Translations under genes and position numbers: made by a program
NCBI RefSeq assembly: GCF_034093315.1
Contig: NZ_CP139300.1
Coordinates: 620,001-684,000 of the forward strand
From: Prochlorococcus sp. MIT 1314
GTDB taxonomy: Bacteria > Cyanobacteriota > Cyanobacteriia > PCC-6307 > Cyanobiaceae
Reading direction: 5' to 3'
DNA: 64,000 bases
In this document: positions 1 to 9,866 of the stretch, piece by piece
How the letters are laid out: each line of letters starts with the position of its first letter
How positions within the stretch are numbered: the first letter of the stretch is position 1
The notes under the pieces: model-generated
Databases searched by the model: none
What the model was told of the DNA's origin: nothing
Seen by the model: the letters and a program-made list of their open reading frames with translations, nothing else

Positions 1-1
1 T

Positions 2-352
2 ACATTTATTCGAGGGGCTACAACAGCATCTGGAAATTCTGTCAGGGAAATAGAAGACGCCGTAGTGGAATTGATAGATGAATTAATTTCACGCAACAAT
101 CTTATTAAAAAGAACTTATTATCCATTACATTTACCGCAACAAAAGATTTGGACGCATGTTTCCCTGCTTCAATTGCAAGAAAATGTAATCAACTTGATT
201 CAGTAGCATTTTTAGACTGTCAACAAATGTATGTCTCTAATGATGTCGATTTTTGTATAAGAATAATGGCACAAGTATTATTACCGTCAAATTTTCCAGT
301 AAAGCATCCTTATTTAAGAGGTGCTTCAAAATTAAGGCCAGATAGATGTTAA
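2..352 (+). CDS. aroH: Chorismate mutase, AroH class, 5' end outside the window
   Basis: Converts chorismate to prephenate, the branch point to phenylalanine and tyrosine, in the cytoplasm. The frame is open from base 2, so the usable protein begins TFIRGATT, the N-terminal signature of the trimeric AroH family; only a few residues are missing. Further family features are the RxIEDAVxELI helix, the SATPDL-like stretch (here TFTATKDLDACFPA), the CQQMYV strand, CIRIMAQV and the C-terminal VYL-like HPYLRGASKLRPD segment. The GTG at 65 is an internal valine codon and not the start, because the family-conserved IRGATT lies upstream of it. Total length near 120 residues is normal for AroH. Confidence 0.9.
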   Translation, partial: TFIRGATTASGNSVREIEDAVVELIDELISRNNLIKKNLLSITFTATKDLDACFPASIARKCNQLDSVAFLDCQQMYVSNDVDFCIRIMAQVLLPSNFPVKHPYLRGASKLRPDRC

Positions 353-421
353 CCTTACAATAATAATTTTCCTCTTTAATTTGGATAGGACTAATTAATC
401 CTTTAAAAATTTATTTAATCA

Positions 422-1000
422 ATGTTAAAAACAACAAAGAAACTTGCTTTAAATTCTAAAATTTTAAGATTTTTTCTTATCCCTACAATTTTATTTTCAA
501 CTCCATTTTTAAGTCAAATCCAAGTTGCTAAAGCAGGGTTAGAATTTCAATGGGACCAAAACTCTGGACACAGAAGATTAAAGTGGCTGCAAAAACAAAA
601 TAAAAGAGGTTTTAGAAATACAATTTATTTTTTCTTGAGGCCATTTGACAGAAATAATGAACTCTTGAAGATAAATCTAGCAATTCCTAAATCCTTTAAA
701 TCAAATTTAAATAAAGAAAAAATAAGTCTTTGCAAGGTAAGAATAGGTGGTTTTGAAAATCGAACTAAATGTTTAGAAGATATTCCAGCTGATATTGAAA
801 TCAATACTGATGATTCATCCCTACGTTCAATAAATATTTACCCCTTTAGGCCAATTCCATCTAACAAAGATAGTTATGCCATTGTCTTAAAAGTCTTTAA
901 TCCAAGGAAATCAGGTCTACATCAATTTCATTCATATGGGCAACCTAAAGGGAAATCAGTTTCAAGTTATTTAGGAAGCTGGACTATAGTGATCGATTAA
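422..1000 (+). CDS. Secreted DUF2808 family protein
   Basis: A 192-residue protein of the cyanobacterial DUF2808 family; function unknown. A signal peptide is visible: a basic N-terminus, a hydrophobic stretch at about residues 16-32, and an AKA site with likely cleavage after residue 38, so the mature protein is probably periplasmic or surface-located. The mature part starts GLEFQWD and contains the FFLRPFDRN and IKINLAIPKSF-like strands and a pair of cysteines (CKV... and KCLED) that could form a disulfide. It sits between aroH and rpmH with a 69-base gap upstream. No function should be inferred beyond secretion. Confidence 0.75.
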   Translation: MLKTTKKLALNSKILRFFLIPTILFSTPFLSQIQVAKAGLEFQWDQNSGHRRLKWLQKQNKRGFRNTIYFFLRPFDRNNELLKINLAIPKSFKSNLNKEKISLCKVRIGGFENRTKCLEDIPADIEINTDDSSLRSINIYPFRPIPSNKDSYAIVLKVFNPRKSGLHQFHSYGQPKGKSVSSYLGSWTIVID

Positions 1001-1030
1001 ATGATAGATTAATTGTGGATAATAAAAAAA

Positions 1031-1168
1031 ATGACTAAAAGAACTTTTGGCGGAACTTCAAGAAAAAGAAAACGTGTATCTGGTTTTAGAGTAAGAATGC
1101 GTTCTCATACTGGTAGAAGAGTTATTAAAAGCAGAAGACAAAAAGGTAGAGAAAGAATAGCTGTTTAA
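1031..1168 (+). CDS. rpmH: 50S ribosomal protein L34
   Basis: A 45-residue, very basic protein of the large ribosomal subunit, beginning [15 protein letters not shown] and ending GRERIAV. The [17 protein letters not shown] core is the L34 signature. It is normal length for a cyanobacterial L34. Start is ATG at 1031, with TAA at 1166-1168. It lies 8 bases upstream of rnpA, the near-universal bacterial order rpmH-rnpA-(small gene)-yidC, so co-transcription with rnpA is likely. Confidence 0.97.
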
Positions 1169-1176
1169 ACTAAAAA

Positions 1177-1563
1177 ATGGCCTTACCTAAAGATATGCGT
1201 TTAAAAGGTCATAGGACTTTTAATTATATACATAACAATTCACGAAAATATCACGGGACATTAATGACTTTTAAAGTGGCGAGATCAAATCCAGAAATTA
1301 TCTCATCTCATAAACTCAGGTATACCACAAACAATTTGAAGATAGCAATTACCATTAGTAAAAAAGTTTCAAGAAAAGCTGTAGAGAGAAATAGAATAAG
1401 AAGAATCCTACAAGAGTGGTTATTAACAAACTTTGAAAAAATTAATAACCACAAACCTTATTGGTTACTTGTTAACCTTAAAATTGGAGATTTCTGCAAT
1501 GATGAAAATAAACTTTTGGAGGAATTTCACAACTTAATGTTCAAATCTCGTCTAATCAAATGA
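1177..1563 (+). CDS. rnpA: Ribonuclease P protein component
   Basis: Protein cofactor of RNase P, which trims the 5' leader of precursor tRNAs together with the catalytic RNA. The RNR motif KKVSRKAVERNRIRRIL lies at about residues 62-78, exactly as in RnpA, and the N-terminus has the usual RLKGHRTFNYI pattern. At 128 residues it is of normal length. It is 8 bases downstream of rpmH, and its TGA overlaps the ATG of the next gene (ATGA), pointing to translational coupling within a rpmH-rnpA-PH-yidC unit. Confidence 0.95.
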   Translation: MALPKDMRLKGHRTFNYIHNNSRKYHGTLMTFKVARSNPEIISSHKLRYTTNNLKIAITISKKVSRKAVERNRIRRILQEWLLTNFEKINNHKPYWLLVNLKIGDFCNDENKLLEEFHNLMFKSRLIK

Positions 1564-1973
1564 TTAACATGAATGAAGAAACCTTTTACGAGGGTGGTCC
1601 CGCAAAAAGTGATTTAATTACAAATTTATTGGCAGGGATAACAATTCTTGGTTTGCCATTTACCTTTGCCGCAATAGTTAGAGCCTTGTGGTTGAGATAT
1701 AAAATTACAAATAAAAGAATCACAATAAATGGAGGTTGGTTTGGTAAAAACAAAACACAAGTTTCATTAAGTAACATTGAAGAAATCAGATCTATTCCAA
1801 GGGGATTTGGTTCATATGGTGATATGGTTCTTATTCTCAATGACGGATCAAAGGTTGAAATGAAATCTTTACCTCAATTCAGAGAAAAGCAAGAATTTAT
1901 TGAAGAAAATATAAATAAAAGAACACAAATCCCAAATCTAAACGAGGTAGAAGGATTTGCTACTAAATCCTAA
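1560..1973 (+). CDS. Membrane-anchored bacterial PH-domain protein
   Basis: A 137-residue protein with one strongly hydrophobic segment (about residues 20-45) followed by a YdbS/bPH2-type domain: RYKITNKRITINGGWFGKNKTQVSLSNIEEI is the typical first strands of that fold. The role is not established; family members are membrane-associated. It takes the place between rnpA and yidC usually held by yidD or a small orphan. The start at 1560 overlaps the rnpA stop by four bases; an ATG at 1569 in the same frame is an alternative. Conserved context suggests a link to membrane protein biogenesis, which is inference. Confidence 0.75.
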   Translation: MINMNEETFYEGGPAKSDLITNLLAGITILGLPFTFAAIVRALWLRYKITNKRITINGGWFGKNKTQVSLSNIEEIRSIPRGFGSYGDMVLILNDGSKVEMKSLPQFREKQEFIEENINKRTQIPNLNEVEGFATKS

Positions 1974-1982
1974 ATAAATTAA

Positions 1983-2010
1983 TTACAAAAACCTTTTTTT
2001 CCTGTAAAAT
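1983..2010 (+). promoter_or_regulatory. Possible yidC promoter
   Basis: In the 72-base gap before yidC, TTACAA (1983-1988) and TAAAAT (2005-2010) are separated by 16 bases, leaving a leader of about 30 bases to the GTG start at 2046. In DNA this A+T-rich such matches arise often by chance, so support is weak. Confidence 0.25.
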
Positions 2011-2045
2011 AAAATGTCTAATAAAATTTCACTCTTTTTAATATC

Positions 2046-3188
2046 GTGATAGGGTTCATTTCTGACAAACTACTTATCCCGATTCTGGATTTTTTCTACG
2101 GATTAGTTCCTAGTTATGGTTTGGCAATTGTAGCTTTAACAGTAGTAATTAGAATTGCACTTTTCCCTTTAAGCGCTGGTTCTATACGAAGTGCTAGAAG
2201 GATGAAGATTGCCCAGCCAGTGATGCAAAAAAGACAAGCAGAAATAAAATCTAAGTTTTCAGGTGATCCAAAGAAGCAGCAAGAAGAATTAGGAAAACTA
2301 ATGAATGAGTTTGGCAGTCCTCTCGCAGGTTGTCTCCCATTGATCGTGCAAATGCCTGTGCTATTTGCATTATTTGCAACCTTAAGAGGATCACCATTTG
2401 CTGATGTTCCTTACAACATAAATCTTAAAGTCGTACCTCAGGATCAAATTGCGGCTATTGACCCAAAACCTTATAAATCCCCAAGACACTCAATATTTAT
2501 TACAGAAAAATCTCATTTCCCTGTAGTAGCTACCATTCCTAATGGAACAAAATTAGGAGCAGATGAATCAATAAAAATAAATTTGCAGACAACAAATGGT
2601 AACAGCTATTCAGAAGTTTTATCTAAGTATGATAACGGATCAAAATTTCTCCCTACTTGGAAGGTTTCAAAAGGATCCGAAAATCTAAAAGTTTCCCAAG
2701 ACGGTACAGTAACTGCTATTAAGCCAGGCGATGCAACAATTGAAGCTAAAATACCTGGTCTAGCTGCTAAAAGTGGATTTCTTTTTATTAAAGCTCTTGG
2801 TCAAGTTGGCTTTTATGTAGATGGATCTATTAATTGGGATATTGCTGCCCTTGTTGGAGCCTTTGGATTAACCTTATTACTCTCTCAAGTTTTATCTAGT
2901 CAGGGAATGCCGGCAAACCCACAGCAATCAACAGCGAACAAAATAACTCCTATCATGATTACTGGTATGTTCCTTTTTTTCCCACTCCCAGCAGGAGTAC
3001 TACTGTATATGGTTGTTGCAAACATATTTCAAGCATTTCAGACCTTTCTTCTTAACAAAGAAGCTCTTCCTGAGAATCTACAAAAAATCATGGATCAACA
3101 ATTAATGGCTAAAAATGATGCAATAACAACTACTGCTACAACTATCTCAGATAAAAGATTACCTTTTGAACCTAATAGTAAAAAATAG
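2046..3188 (+). CDS. yidC: Membrane protein insertase YidC/Oxa1
   Basis: Inserts and folds proteins in the cytoplasmic and possibly thylakoid membranes. The 380-residue protein has the Oxa1 core: TM1 at about 22-42 with the conserved Arg36 in the hydrophilic groove, the cytoplasmic coiled hairpin (about 45-92), [16 protein letters not shown] (95-110) as TM2, and C-terminal TMs at about 263-283, 300-315 and 316-335. The insert between TM2 and the next TM (about 120-255) is large, and residues around 150-250 carry an Ig-like BIG2 pattern ([20 protein letters not shown]). Start is GTG 2046. It follows the PH-domain gene after 72 bases, and completes the rpmH-rnpA-yidC neighbourhood. Confidence 0.93.
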   Translation: MIGFISDKLLIPILDFFYGLVPSYGLAIVALTVVIRIALFPLSAGSIRSARRMKIAQPVMQKRQAEIKSKFSGDPKKQQEELGKLMNEFGSPLAGCLPLIVQMPVLFALFATLRGSPFADVPYNINLKVVPQDQIAAIDPKPYKSPRHSIFITEKSHFPVVATIPNGTKLGADESIKINLQTTNGNSYSEVLSKYDNGSKFLPTWKVSKGSENLKVSQDGTVTAIKPGDATIEAKIPGLAAKSGFLFIKALGQVGFYVDGSINWDIAALVGAFGLTLLLSQVLSSQGMPANPQQSTANKITPIMITGMFLFFPLPAGVLLYMVVANIFQAFQTFLLNKEALPENLQKIMDQQLMAKNDAITTTATTISDKRLPFEPNSKK

Positions 3189-3203
3189 TCTAAAACTTAA
3201 ATA

Positions 3204-4670
3204 ATGAATTCTTGGTGTAAAAATTTTGAACTACTTATAAAATCAAGAACCCCACTAATTTGGATTAAGACTAAAGAAGAAGAAAGATTAGAAAAAATTA
3301 TCAATTATTCGATTGAAAGACTAAACATAAAAAGATTTGTTTGTTGGGATTGTGTTAACGGAATCAAAGGATTATTAAATGAAAAAGGAAAATTCTCTAA
3401 CAATCCATTAGGAGTGCTTAATTGGCTAAAGGAACAAAATCCTGATATGTCGACAATATTATTAGTAAAAGATTTTCATAAATTTTATGAAGATCCATCT
3501 ATAAATAGGACTATTAAAGAATTATCTTCTGTGCTTAAAGAAACTTGTAATAATTTAATTATTAGTTCTCATTTGTTTCCATCATCCGAAGAGCTTGATG
3601 AACTAATGACGATTTTAAACTTGCCTTTGCCTGATCAAAAAGATTTGAAAAATCTAATAAAAAAAATTGCTATTAATACTAATTCAAATCTTAATGAACA
3701 AGAGCTAAATGAACTATCTATAGCTGCAAGTGGATTAACCGAAATAAAGGTAAAGCAAGTTACTGCAAAAGCACTTGCTCAAAGGGGGAAAATAAGTAAA
3801 GAAGATATTAAAGATATTCTTGAAGAAAAAAAACAAGTCATCGCTAGAAGTGAAGTTTTAGAATTTTTCGAGGCTAACTCAAGTCAGGATGATATTGGTG
3901 GCTTAAATGTTTTAAAAGTTTGGCTTAATCAAAGATATAGGGCTTTTTCTAAAGAAGCAAGAGACTATGGACTACCTATCCCAAAAGGAGTTTTACTAGT
4001 AGGAGCGCAAGGAACCGGTAAATCACTTACTGCAAAATCTATTTCCAAGAGTTGGTCTATGCCTCTTCTCAGGTTAGATGTGGGAAGACTATTTTCTAGC
4101 CTTGTTGGTTCAAGCGAGGCGAGAACAAGAGAAACGATATTAAGAGCTGAGGCCATGTCTCCTTGTATTCTTTGGATCGATGAAATTGATAAGGGGTTTG
4201 GGGGTGATGCAAGAAGTGATGGAGGTACAAGTCAAAGAGTTTTAGCAAGTTTGCTTACTTGGATGGCAGAAAAAGAATCTGCCGTATTCGTGATTGCCAC
4301 TGCTAATGCTATAGATAAACTTCCTGCGGAATTATTAAGAAAGGGTAGATTTGATGAGATATTTTTTCTTGATTTACCAAATTCTGAAGAAAGATTAAAT
4401 ATTCTTGATTTGCACTTAAAAAAAAGAAGACCTAGTTACAGTTTTCCTCTCTCCACAATTATTGACAGAACAAATGGATTTTCTGGAGCAGAGCTTGAAC
4501 AAGCTGTAATAGAAGGAATGCACATTTCATTTTCTGAAAATAGAGAGCTTATGGAGAAAGATTTAATAAAGGCAGTTTCTGAATTAGTTCCCTTATCCAG
4601 AACAGCTAAAGAACAAATTGATTTACTAAAAAGTTGGTCCTCTACAGGGCGGGCTCGTTATGCGTCGTAA
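3204..4670 (+). CDS. AAA ATPase, Ycf46-like
   Basis: A 488-residue AAA protein that resembles the cyanobacterial/plastid Ycf46 family, whose biochemical role is unsettled although a link to inorganic-carbon acclimation has been proposed for a cyanobacterial member. The N-terminal half (1-220) is a family-specific degenerate AAA-like region. The C-terminal AAA module has DDIGGLNVLK (229-238), Walker A GAQGTGKS (267-274), Walker B ILWIDEID (322-329), the sensor-1 region VFVIATANAIDKLPAELLRKGRFDEIF with arginine fingers, and a C-terminal helical lid. Start is ATG at 3204, 15 bases after yidC. Confidence 0.85.
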   Translation: MNSWCKNFELLIKSRTPLIWIKTKEEERLEKIINYSIERLNIKRFVCWDCVNGIKGLLNEKGKFSNNPLGVLNWLKEQNPDMSTILLVKDFHKFYEDPSINRTIKELSSVLKETCNNLIISSHLFPSSEELDELMTILNLPLPDQKDLKNLIKKIAINTNSNLNEQELNELSIAASGLTEIKVKQVTAKALAQRGKISKEDIKDILEEKKQVIARSEVLEFFEANSSQDDIGGLNVLKVWLNQRYRAFSKEARDYGLPIPKGVLLVGAQGTGKSLTAKSISKSWSMPLLRLDVGRLFSSLVGSSEARTRETILRAEAMSPCILWIDEIDKGFGGDARSDGGTSQRVLASLLTWMAEKESAVFVIATANAIDKLPAELLRKGRFDEIFFLDLPNSEERLNILDLHLKKRRPSYSFPLSTIIDRTNGFSGAELEQAVIEGMHISFSENRELMEKDLIKAVSELVPLSRTAKEQIDLLKSWSSTGRARYAS

Positions 4671-4783
4671 CTAAATTCTAATTTATAAAAAATAGAAAAT
4701 AAGTTAGGAATCATTAATTTAGTTAATTTTTCATCAAAAATCCCTAATAATGAATGGATATTAACTATCTTGATTAAGGTATT

Positions 4784-4795
4784 AAAAAAAAAAAA
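4784..4795 (+). repeat. A12 homopolymer abutting the serS start
   Basis: Twelve consecutive A residues are followed by GA and the serS GTG at 4798. No well-spaced Shine-Dalgarno element is visible; the A-rich leader may itself aid ribosome loading. The tract is a likely site of length variation or sequencing error, but lies outside the coding frame. Confidence 0.8.
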
Positions 4796-4797
4796 GA

Positions 4798-6075
4798 GTG
4801 TTAGATCAAAAATTAATAAGAGAAAATCCGAAATCTGTTGAAGAGAATTTATCCTTAAGAGGAAAACCTTATAAAATATCTCACATACATGAACTAACTG
4901 TTAAGAAAAAAGAAATTGATATAGAAATATCCAGCCTCCAATCTGAGAGTAAAAAATTAAGTAAATTAATTGGTCAAGAAATCAGAAAGTCTCAAAACAA
5001 TGATTCACCAGAACTTAAAAATTTAAAAAAGAAAGGAAACGAATACAGAATTAAAATTTCTAAATTGGAGGAGAAAAAAAGAATATTAGATAAACAAATA
5101 CATAGTGAGATTTATAATTTACCAAATTTCCCTAGCAAAGATACACCAGTTGGTACAGATGAAAGTGATAATGTCCAATTAAAAACTTGGGGAGATCCGT
5201 TGATAAAAGAGAATCTTAAATCTCACTGGGAGATAGGAGAAAATCTTAATCTTTTTGACTCCATAAAATCAACAAAAATATCAAAAAGTCGTTTTATTAC
5301 ACTTATTGGTAATGGTGCACGATTAGAGAGGGCATTAATAAATTTCATGCTCGATATGCATACTAAAAATGGTTATTTAGAGTTAATACCTCCAGCTTTA
5401 ATAAATTCAGAAAGTCTTACAGGATCTGGTCAATTACCTAAATTTTCAAATGAAAGTTTTAAGTGTTCTAATGACGATTTATGGCTTTCCCCAACAGCTG
5501 AAGTACCACTTACCGCTTTTCATAAAAATGAGATTATTGATCCCGAACAGTTACCTATTAAGTATGTTGCATATAGCCCATGTTTCAGAAGAGAAGCTGG
5601 TAGTTATGGAAGGGATACTAAAGGTTTAATAAGACTCCATCAGTTTAATAAGGTTGAATTATATTGGTTTTGTGATCCAAGTAAATCTATAGAAGCTCAT
5701 AAAAAAATCACTTCAGATGCAGAAAGCATTTTAAAAAAGCTCAATCTACCCTACAGATTAATAGATATTTGTACTGGAGACTTAGGCTTTTCTTCAAGTA
5801 GAACTTTTGATCTTGAAGTCTGGTTACCAAGTAGTAAATGTTATAGAGAAATTTCAAGTTGTAGCAATTGTCTAGACTTTCAAGCACGCAGATCATCAAT
5901 AAGAACAAAACTTGACAAAAAAAATAAATATTTACATACCTTAAATGGTAGTGGCCTTGCTATTGGAAGAACGATGGCTGCGATTCTTGAGAATGGCCAA
6001 CAAATAGATGGGAGCGTTAAGCTTCCAGATTCTCTAGTTCCTTATTTTGGATCAAATTTGTTAAAAAATGCTTAG
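4798..6075 (+). CDS. serS: Serine--tRNA ligase
   Basis: Charges tRNA-Ser with serine; cytoplasmic class II synthetase. The 425-residue protein has the N-terminal long antiparallel coiled coil (about 25-105, very rich in Lys/Glu) that contacts the long variable arm of tRNA-Ser, then the catalytic domain with motif 2 ([18 protein letters not shown]... LHQF), the serine-specific TAEVPLT segment, and motif 3 ([17 protein letters not shown]). The start is a GTG at 4798, giving [11 protein letters not shown] as in the family. It is separated from the AAA gene by 127 bases, room for its own promoter, and followed 9 bases later by rseP. Confidence 0.96.
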   Translation: MLDQKLIRENPKSVEENLSLRGKPYKISHIHELTVKKKEIDIEISSLQSESKKLSKLIGQEIRKSQNNDSPELKNLKKKGNEYRIKISKLEEKKRILDKQIHSEIYNLPNFPSKDTPVGTDESDNVQLKTWGDPLIKENLKSHWEIGENLNLFDSIKSTKISKSRFITLIGNGARLERALINFMLDMHTKNGYLELIPPALINSESLTGSGQLPKFSNESFKCSNDDLWLSPTAEVPLTAFHKNEIIDPEQLPIKYVAYSPCFRREAGSYGRDTKGLIRLHQFNKVELYWFCDPSKSIEAHKKITSDAESILKKLNLPYRLIDICTGDLGFSSSRTFDLEVWLPSSKCYREISSCSNCLDFQARRSSIRTKLDKKNKYLHTLNGSGLAIGRTMAAILENGQQIDGSVKLPDSLVPYFGSNLLKNA

Positions 6076-6084
6076 TATAAAAAA

Positions 6085-7164
6085 ATGAATGTTTTAACCT
6101 CAATAACAGTTCTGGGATTTCTCATTTTTTTTCATGAGATGGGCCATTTTCTTGCAGCAATTTTACAGGGAATTTATGTTAATGGATTTTCAATTGGTTT
6201 TGGACCCTCAATAATTCAGAAAAAATATAAAGGTATCACTTATTCCTTTCGAGCCTTTCCTCTTGGGGGATTTGTTTCTTTCCCTGATGAAGAAGTAAAT
6301 AATATTGACCCTAAAGATCCAAATCTTTTAAAAAATAGACCGATAATTCAAAGGGTTATTGTAATCTCTGCTGGAGTATTCGCTAACCTAATTCTTGCAT
6401 ACACTATTTTAATTATAAATGTAACTACAATAGGTATCCCATTTGATCCTGAACCCGGAATTTTAGTTTTAGCTACACAGCCTGATAAGTCTGCTTCTAT
6501 TGCTGGCTTAGAAGCAGGAGATAAAATATTAGAAATTGAAACTATTACTTTGGGAGCTGGTGATCAAGCTGTTTCCACTTTAGTAAAAAAGATTCAAAAT
6601 TCATCAGATGAGTCAATTTCAATAAAGATTGAAAGAGATGGGATTTTTAAAGATTTAAATTTGGTACCAAAGAATGTTGAAGGCAAAGGGACAATAGGTG
6701 CTCAATTACAGCCTAATATAAGAAAAGAAACTAAAAAAACAAAAAACATTTACGAACTTTTTAAATACACCAACAATGAGTTTTCATCACTTTTAGTAAA
6801 AACAATTCAAGGTTATAAAGGGCTAATAACAAATTTCTCCTCAACAGCTCAACAATTAAGTGGGCCAGTTAAGATAGTTGAAATTGGCGCTCAACTATCT
6901 CAACAAGGAGGAACAGGGATATTATTATTTGCTGCTTTAATTTCTATTAACTTAGCAGTTCTAAACTCATTGCCTTTACCTCTATTAGACGGCGGACAAC
7001 TTGTTTTTACTTTAATTGAAGGTTTGAGGGGGAAGCCTGTACCACTTAAGGTGCAAATGGTTGTTACTCAATCCAGTTTTTTCCTTTTAGTTGGACTCAG
7101 TGTTTTACTAATTATTAGAGATACTAGTCAACTTTTAATCGTTCAAAAATTATTAAACCAATAA
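6085..7164 (+). CDS. rseP: RIP site-2 metalloprotease RseP
   Basis: Intramembrane zinc protease that cleaves membrane substrates after a first-site cut. Zinc-binding HEMGH lies at residues 17-21 in TM1, and the third zinc ligand motif NSLPLPLLDGGQ (about 294-305) is in a late TM. A single PDZ domain follows TM2 (about 120-200; ATQPDKSASIAGLEAGDKILEI). There are about four TMs; 359 residues is typical of cyanobacterial RseP, which has one PDZ rather than the two of E. coli. It begins 9 bases after serS and probably shares its transcript. The substrate cannot be told from the sequence. Confidence 0.92.
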   Translation: MNVLTSITVLGFLIFFHEMGHFLAAILQGIYVNGFSIGFGPSIIQKKYKGITYSFRAFPLGGFVSFPDEEVNNIDPKDPNLLKNRPIIQRVIVISAGVFANLILAYTILIINVTTIGIPFDPEPGILVLATQPDKSASIAGLEAGDKILEIETITLGAGDQAVSTLVKKIQNSSDESISIKIERDGIFKDLNLVPKNVEGKGTIGAQLQPNIRKETKKTKNIYELFKYTNNEFSSLLVKTIQGYKGLITNFSSTAQQLSGPVKIVEIGAQLSQQGGTGILLFAALISINLAVLNSLPLPLLDGGQLVFTLIEGLRGKPVPLKVQMVVTQSSFFLLVGLSVLLIIRDTSQLLIVQKLLNQ

Positions 7165-7226
7165 ATAAATTTTTAAAATTGTTAGTCAAGCTGTTAATAT
7201 ATTAGGTAGTTTAAAGATTCTATTAA

Positions 7227-7529
7227 ATGGCGAAAAAGTCCATGATTGCAAGAGAGGTCAAACGCAAAAAGCTAGTGAAGAAATATGCTGCGAAAAGGAA
7301 ATCATTATTAGATGAATTTAATGCTGCAAAAGATCCAATGGAAAGATTAGAAATACATAGAAAGATTCAGGCTCTACCAAGAAACTCTGCTCCAAATAGA
7401 GTAAGAAATAGATGTTGGGCGACTGGTAAACCAAGAGGCGTTTACAGAGATTTTGGTCTTTGTAGAAATCAGTTGAGGCAAAGAGCTCATAACGGTGAAC
7501 TTCCTGGGGTGGTTAAATCAAGTTGGTAG
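7227..7529 (+). CDS. rpsN: 30S ribosomal protein S14
   Basis: Component of the small-subunit head. At 100 residues, with [20 protein letters not shown] at the N-terminus and the C-terminal [35 protein letters not shown] signature, this is the long, zinc-free (C-minus) S14 type usual in cyanobacteria. It is not in a ribosomal operon here; it stands alone between rseP (62-base gap) and pnp (171-base gap), the usual cyanobacterial arrangement. Confidence 0.97.
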   Translation: MAKKSMIAREVKRKKLVKKYAAKRKSLLDEFNAAKDPMERLEIHRKIQALPRNSAPNRVRNRCWATGKPRGVYRDFGLCRNQLRQRAHNGELPGVVKSSW

Positions 7530-7700
7530 TATAAGTCCTTTATTTAAATATTATATTTTCTACCGAAAGACTACTAACCAAATAAATTAATATCAATTTT
7601 TAGGACATTTTTAAAATTTTTATAGCGTATCTAAATAATTCACTCAATATGTCCCTATAAAATGTAAGAATAAATCATGTATAGATTTATAATTTAAAAA

Positions 7701-9866
7701 GTGGAAGGACAAAATAAGTCGATCACGTTTGACGGACGAGAGATACGACTAACTACAGGACTATATGCTCCTCAAGCAAGTGGATCAGTAATGATTGAGT
7801 GTGGAGACACTTCTTTATTGGTTACAGCGACTAAAACTACCAAAAAAGATGTTGCTGACTTTCTACCTCTAATATGCGATTACGAGGAAAAGTTATATGC
7901 TGCAGGAAGGATTCCAGGAGGTTTCATGAGAAGAGAGGGTCGTCCTCCAGAAAGAGCGACCTTGATTTCAAGATTAATTGATAGGCCAATGAGGCCACTT
8001 TTTCCATCATGGATGAGAGACGAGATACAAATTGTTGCCTCTTGCCTTTCTCTAGATGAAAGAGTTCCGCCTGATGTTTTAGCTGTTACTGGGGCTTCAA
8101 TAGCAACTTTACTTGGGGAGATACCATTTTATGGGCCAATGGCTGCAGTTCGAGTTGGGCTCATAGGAGATGATTTCATTTTAAATCCAAGCTATAGGGA
8201 AATAGAGAAAGGAGACTTAGATATTGTTGTTGCAGGATCACCTGAAGGTATTGTCATGATTGAGGCAGGTGCCAACCAGTTATCAGAGCAAGATACTATC
8301 GAAGCAATAGATTTTGGATACGAAGCTGTTACTGAACTTATTAAATCTCAAGAAGATTTACTAAAAGACTTAGGAATAAAACAGATTAAGCCATCGGATC
8401 CTGAAGAGGATAAAACATTAGCTACATATTTGGAAAAAAACTGCTCAAAGCCTATAGATATTGTTCTAAAGAAATTCGACCATTCAAAAGAAGAGAGAGA
8501 TCTTGAACTTGAAAAGATTAAAATTGAAACTCAAGAAAAAATTGAATCTTTGAAAGATGACAACCAACTAAAAGCTTTATTATCAGATAATGATAAGTTG
8601 TTAAGTTCCGACTTTAAAAAACTTACGAAGAAATTAATGAGGGCCCAAATCATTAATGATGGCAAACGAGTTGACGGTCGTGAACTAGATGAAGTGAGAA
8701 AAATTACAGCATCTGCTGGTATACTTCCCAAAAGGGTACATGGTTCAGCCTTATTTCAAAGAGGTTTAACTCAGGTTTTATCTACTGCCACTCTTGGAAC
8801 TCCAAGCGATGCTCAAGAGATGGATGATCTTAACCCAAGCACAGAAAAAACATATTTGCATCACTACAATTTTCCACCATATTCTGTTGGAGAAACTAGA
8901 CCGATGAGAACTCCTGGCAGAAGAGAAATTGGTCATGGATCACTTGCTGAAAGAGCAATCATTCCAGTTCTGCCAGGCAAAGAAACATTTCCATATGTGC
9001 TAAGAGTTGTTAGTGAAGTTTTAAGTTCCAATGGCTCAACTTCTATGGGTTCAGTTTGTGGAAGCACACTCTCACTATTAGATGCGGGAGTTCCTTTAAA
9101 AGCTCTTGTAAGTGGTACTGCTATGGGGTTAATTAAAGAAGGGAAAGAAGTTCGAATTCTCACAGATATTCAAGGAATTGAAGATTTTCTTGGAGACATG
9201 GATTTCAAAGTTGCAGGAACTGAAAAGGGAATAACTGCTTTACAAATGGATATGAAAATTACAGGTTTGCCCGTTTCTATTATTTCTGATGCAATCAAAA
9301 AAGCTCGACCTGCTAGATTACATATCCTTGAAAAGATGCAAGAGGCAATAAATAAACCTCAAGAATCCTTATCTCCCCATGCCCCAAGACTCTTAAGCTT
9401 TAGGATTGACCCTGAGCTCATAGGAACTGTTATTGGACCAGGCGGTAGAACTATAAAAGGGATTACTGAAAGAACTAACACAAAAATTGATATTGAAGAT
9501 GGCGGAATAGTTACTATCGCATCCCATGATGGAGCCGCTGCAGAAGAAGCTCAAAAGATAATAGAGGGATTAACAAGGAAAGTCCACGAAGGAGAGATCT
9601 TTTCTGGAGTTGTTACTCGAATTATTCCAATTGGTGCTTTTGTGGAAATCCTCCCAGGGAAAGAAGGAATGGTTCATATATCTCAACTTTCTGAAGCTAG
9701 AGTAGAAAGAGTTGAAGATGTAGTAAGACAAGGTGATGAAGTAACTGTAAGAGTTCGAGAAATTGACAGTAGAGGCAGAATTAACCTTACTTTGAGAGGT
9801 GTTTCTCAAAATAGTGGCATGTCTTATCCAGAACCAACCCCAACACCAGTAGCACCATTGAATTAA
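7701..9866 (+). CDS. pnp: Polyribonucleotide nucleotidyltransferase (PNPase)
   Basis: 3'-5' phosphorolytic exoribonuclease and, in cyanobacteria, the main RNA-tailing polymerase. The 721-residue protein has two RNase PH-type domains (about 1-220 and 315-550), an all-alpha linker (about 240-320, with an unusually Lys/Glu-rich stretch), a KH domain beginning near residue 565 ([15 protein letters not shown]) and an S1 domain near 628 ([21 protein letters not shown]). FFRREGRP-like residues in domain 1 ([10 protein letters not shown]) and the catalytic [10 protein letters not shown] loop of domain 2 are present. Start is GTG 7701. It overlaps the convergent cysQ by four bases at the 3' end. Confidence 0.97.
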   Translation: MEGQNKSITFDGREIRLTTGLYAPQASGSVMIECGDTSLLVTATKTTKKDVADFLPLICDYEEKLYAAGRIPGGFMRREGRPPERATLISRLIDRPMRPLFPSWMRDEIQIVASCLSLDERVPPDVLAVTGASIATLLGEIPFYGPMAAVRVGLIGDDFILNPSYREIEKGDLDIVVAGSPEGIVMIEAGANQLSEQDTIEAIDFGYEAVTELIKSQEDLLKDLGIKQIKPSDPEEDKTLATYLEKNCSKPIDIVLKKFDHSKEERDLELEKIKIETQEKIESLKDDNQLKALLSDNDKLLSSDFKKLTKKLMRAQIINDGKRVDGRELDEVRKITASAGILPKRVHGSALFQRGLTQVLSTATLGTPSDAQEMDDLNPSTEKTYLHHYNFPPYSVGETRPMRTPGRREIGHGSLAERAIIPVLPGKETFPYVLRVVSEVLSSNGSTSMGSVCGSTLSLLDAGVPLKALVSGTAMGLIKEGKEVRILTDIQGIEDFLGDMDFKVAGTEKGITALQMDMKITGLPVSIISDAIKKARPARLHILEKMQEAINKPQESLSPHAPRLLSFRIDPELIGTVIGPGGRTIKGITERTNTKIDIEDGGIVTIASHDGAAAEEAQKIIEGLTRKVHEGEIFSGVVTRIIPIGAFVEILPGKEGMVHISQLSEARVERVEDVVRQGDEVTVRVREIDSRGRINLTLRGVSQNSGMSYPEPTPTPVAPLN

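Noticed and set aside
7652-7700. TATAAA and TATAAT boxes before pnp as promoters
   Set aside because: The TATAAT at 7688-7693 would give a leaderless message and neither box has a matching -35 at 16-18 bases.
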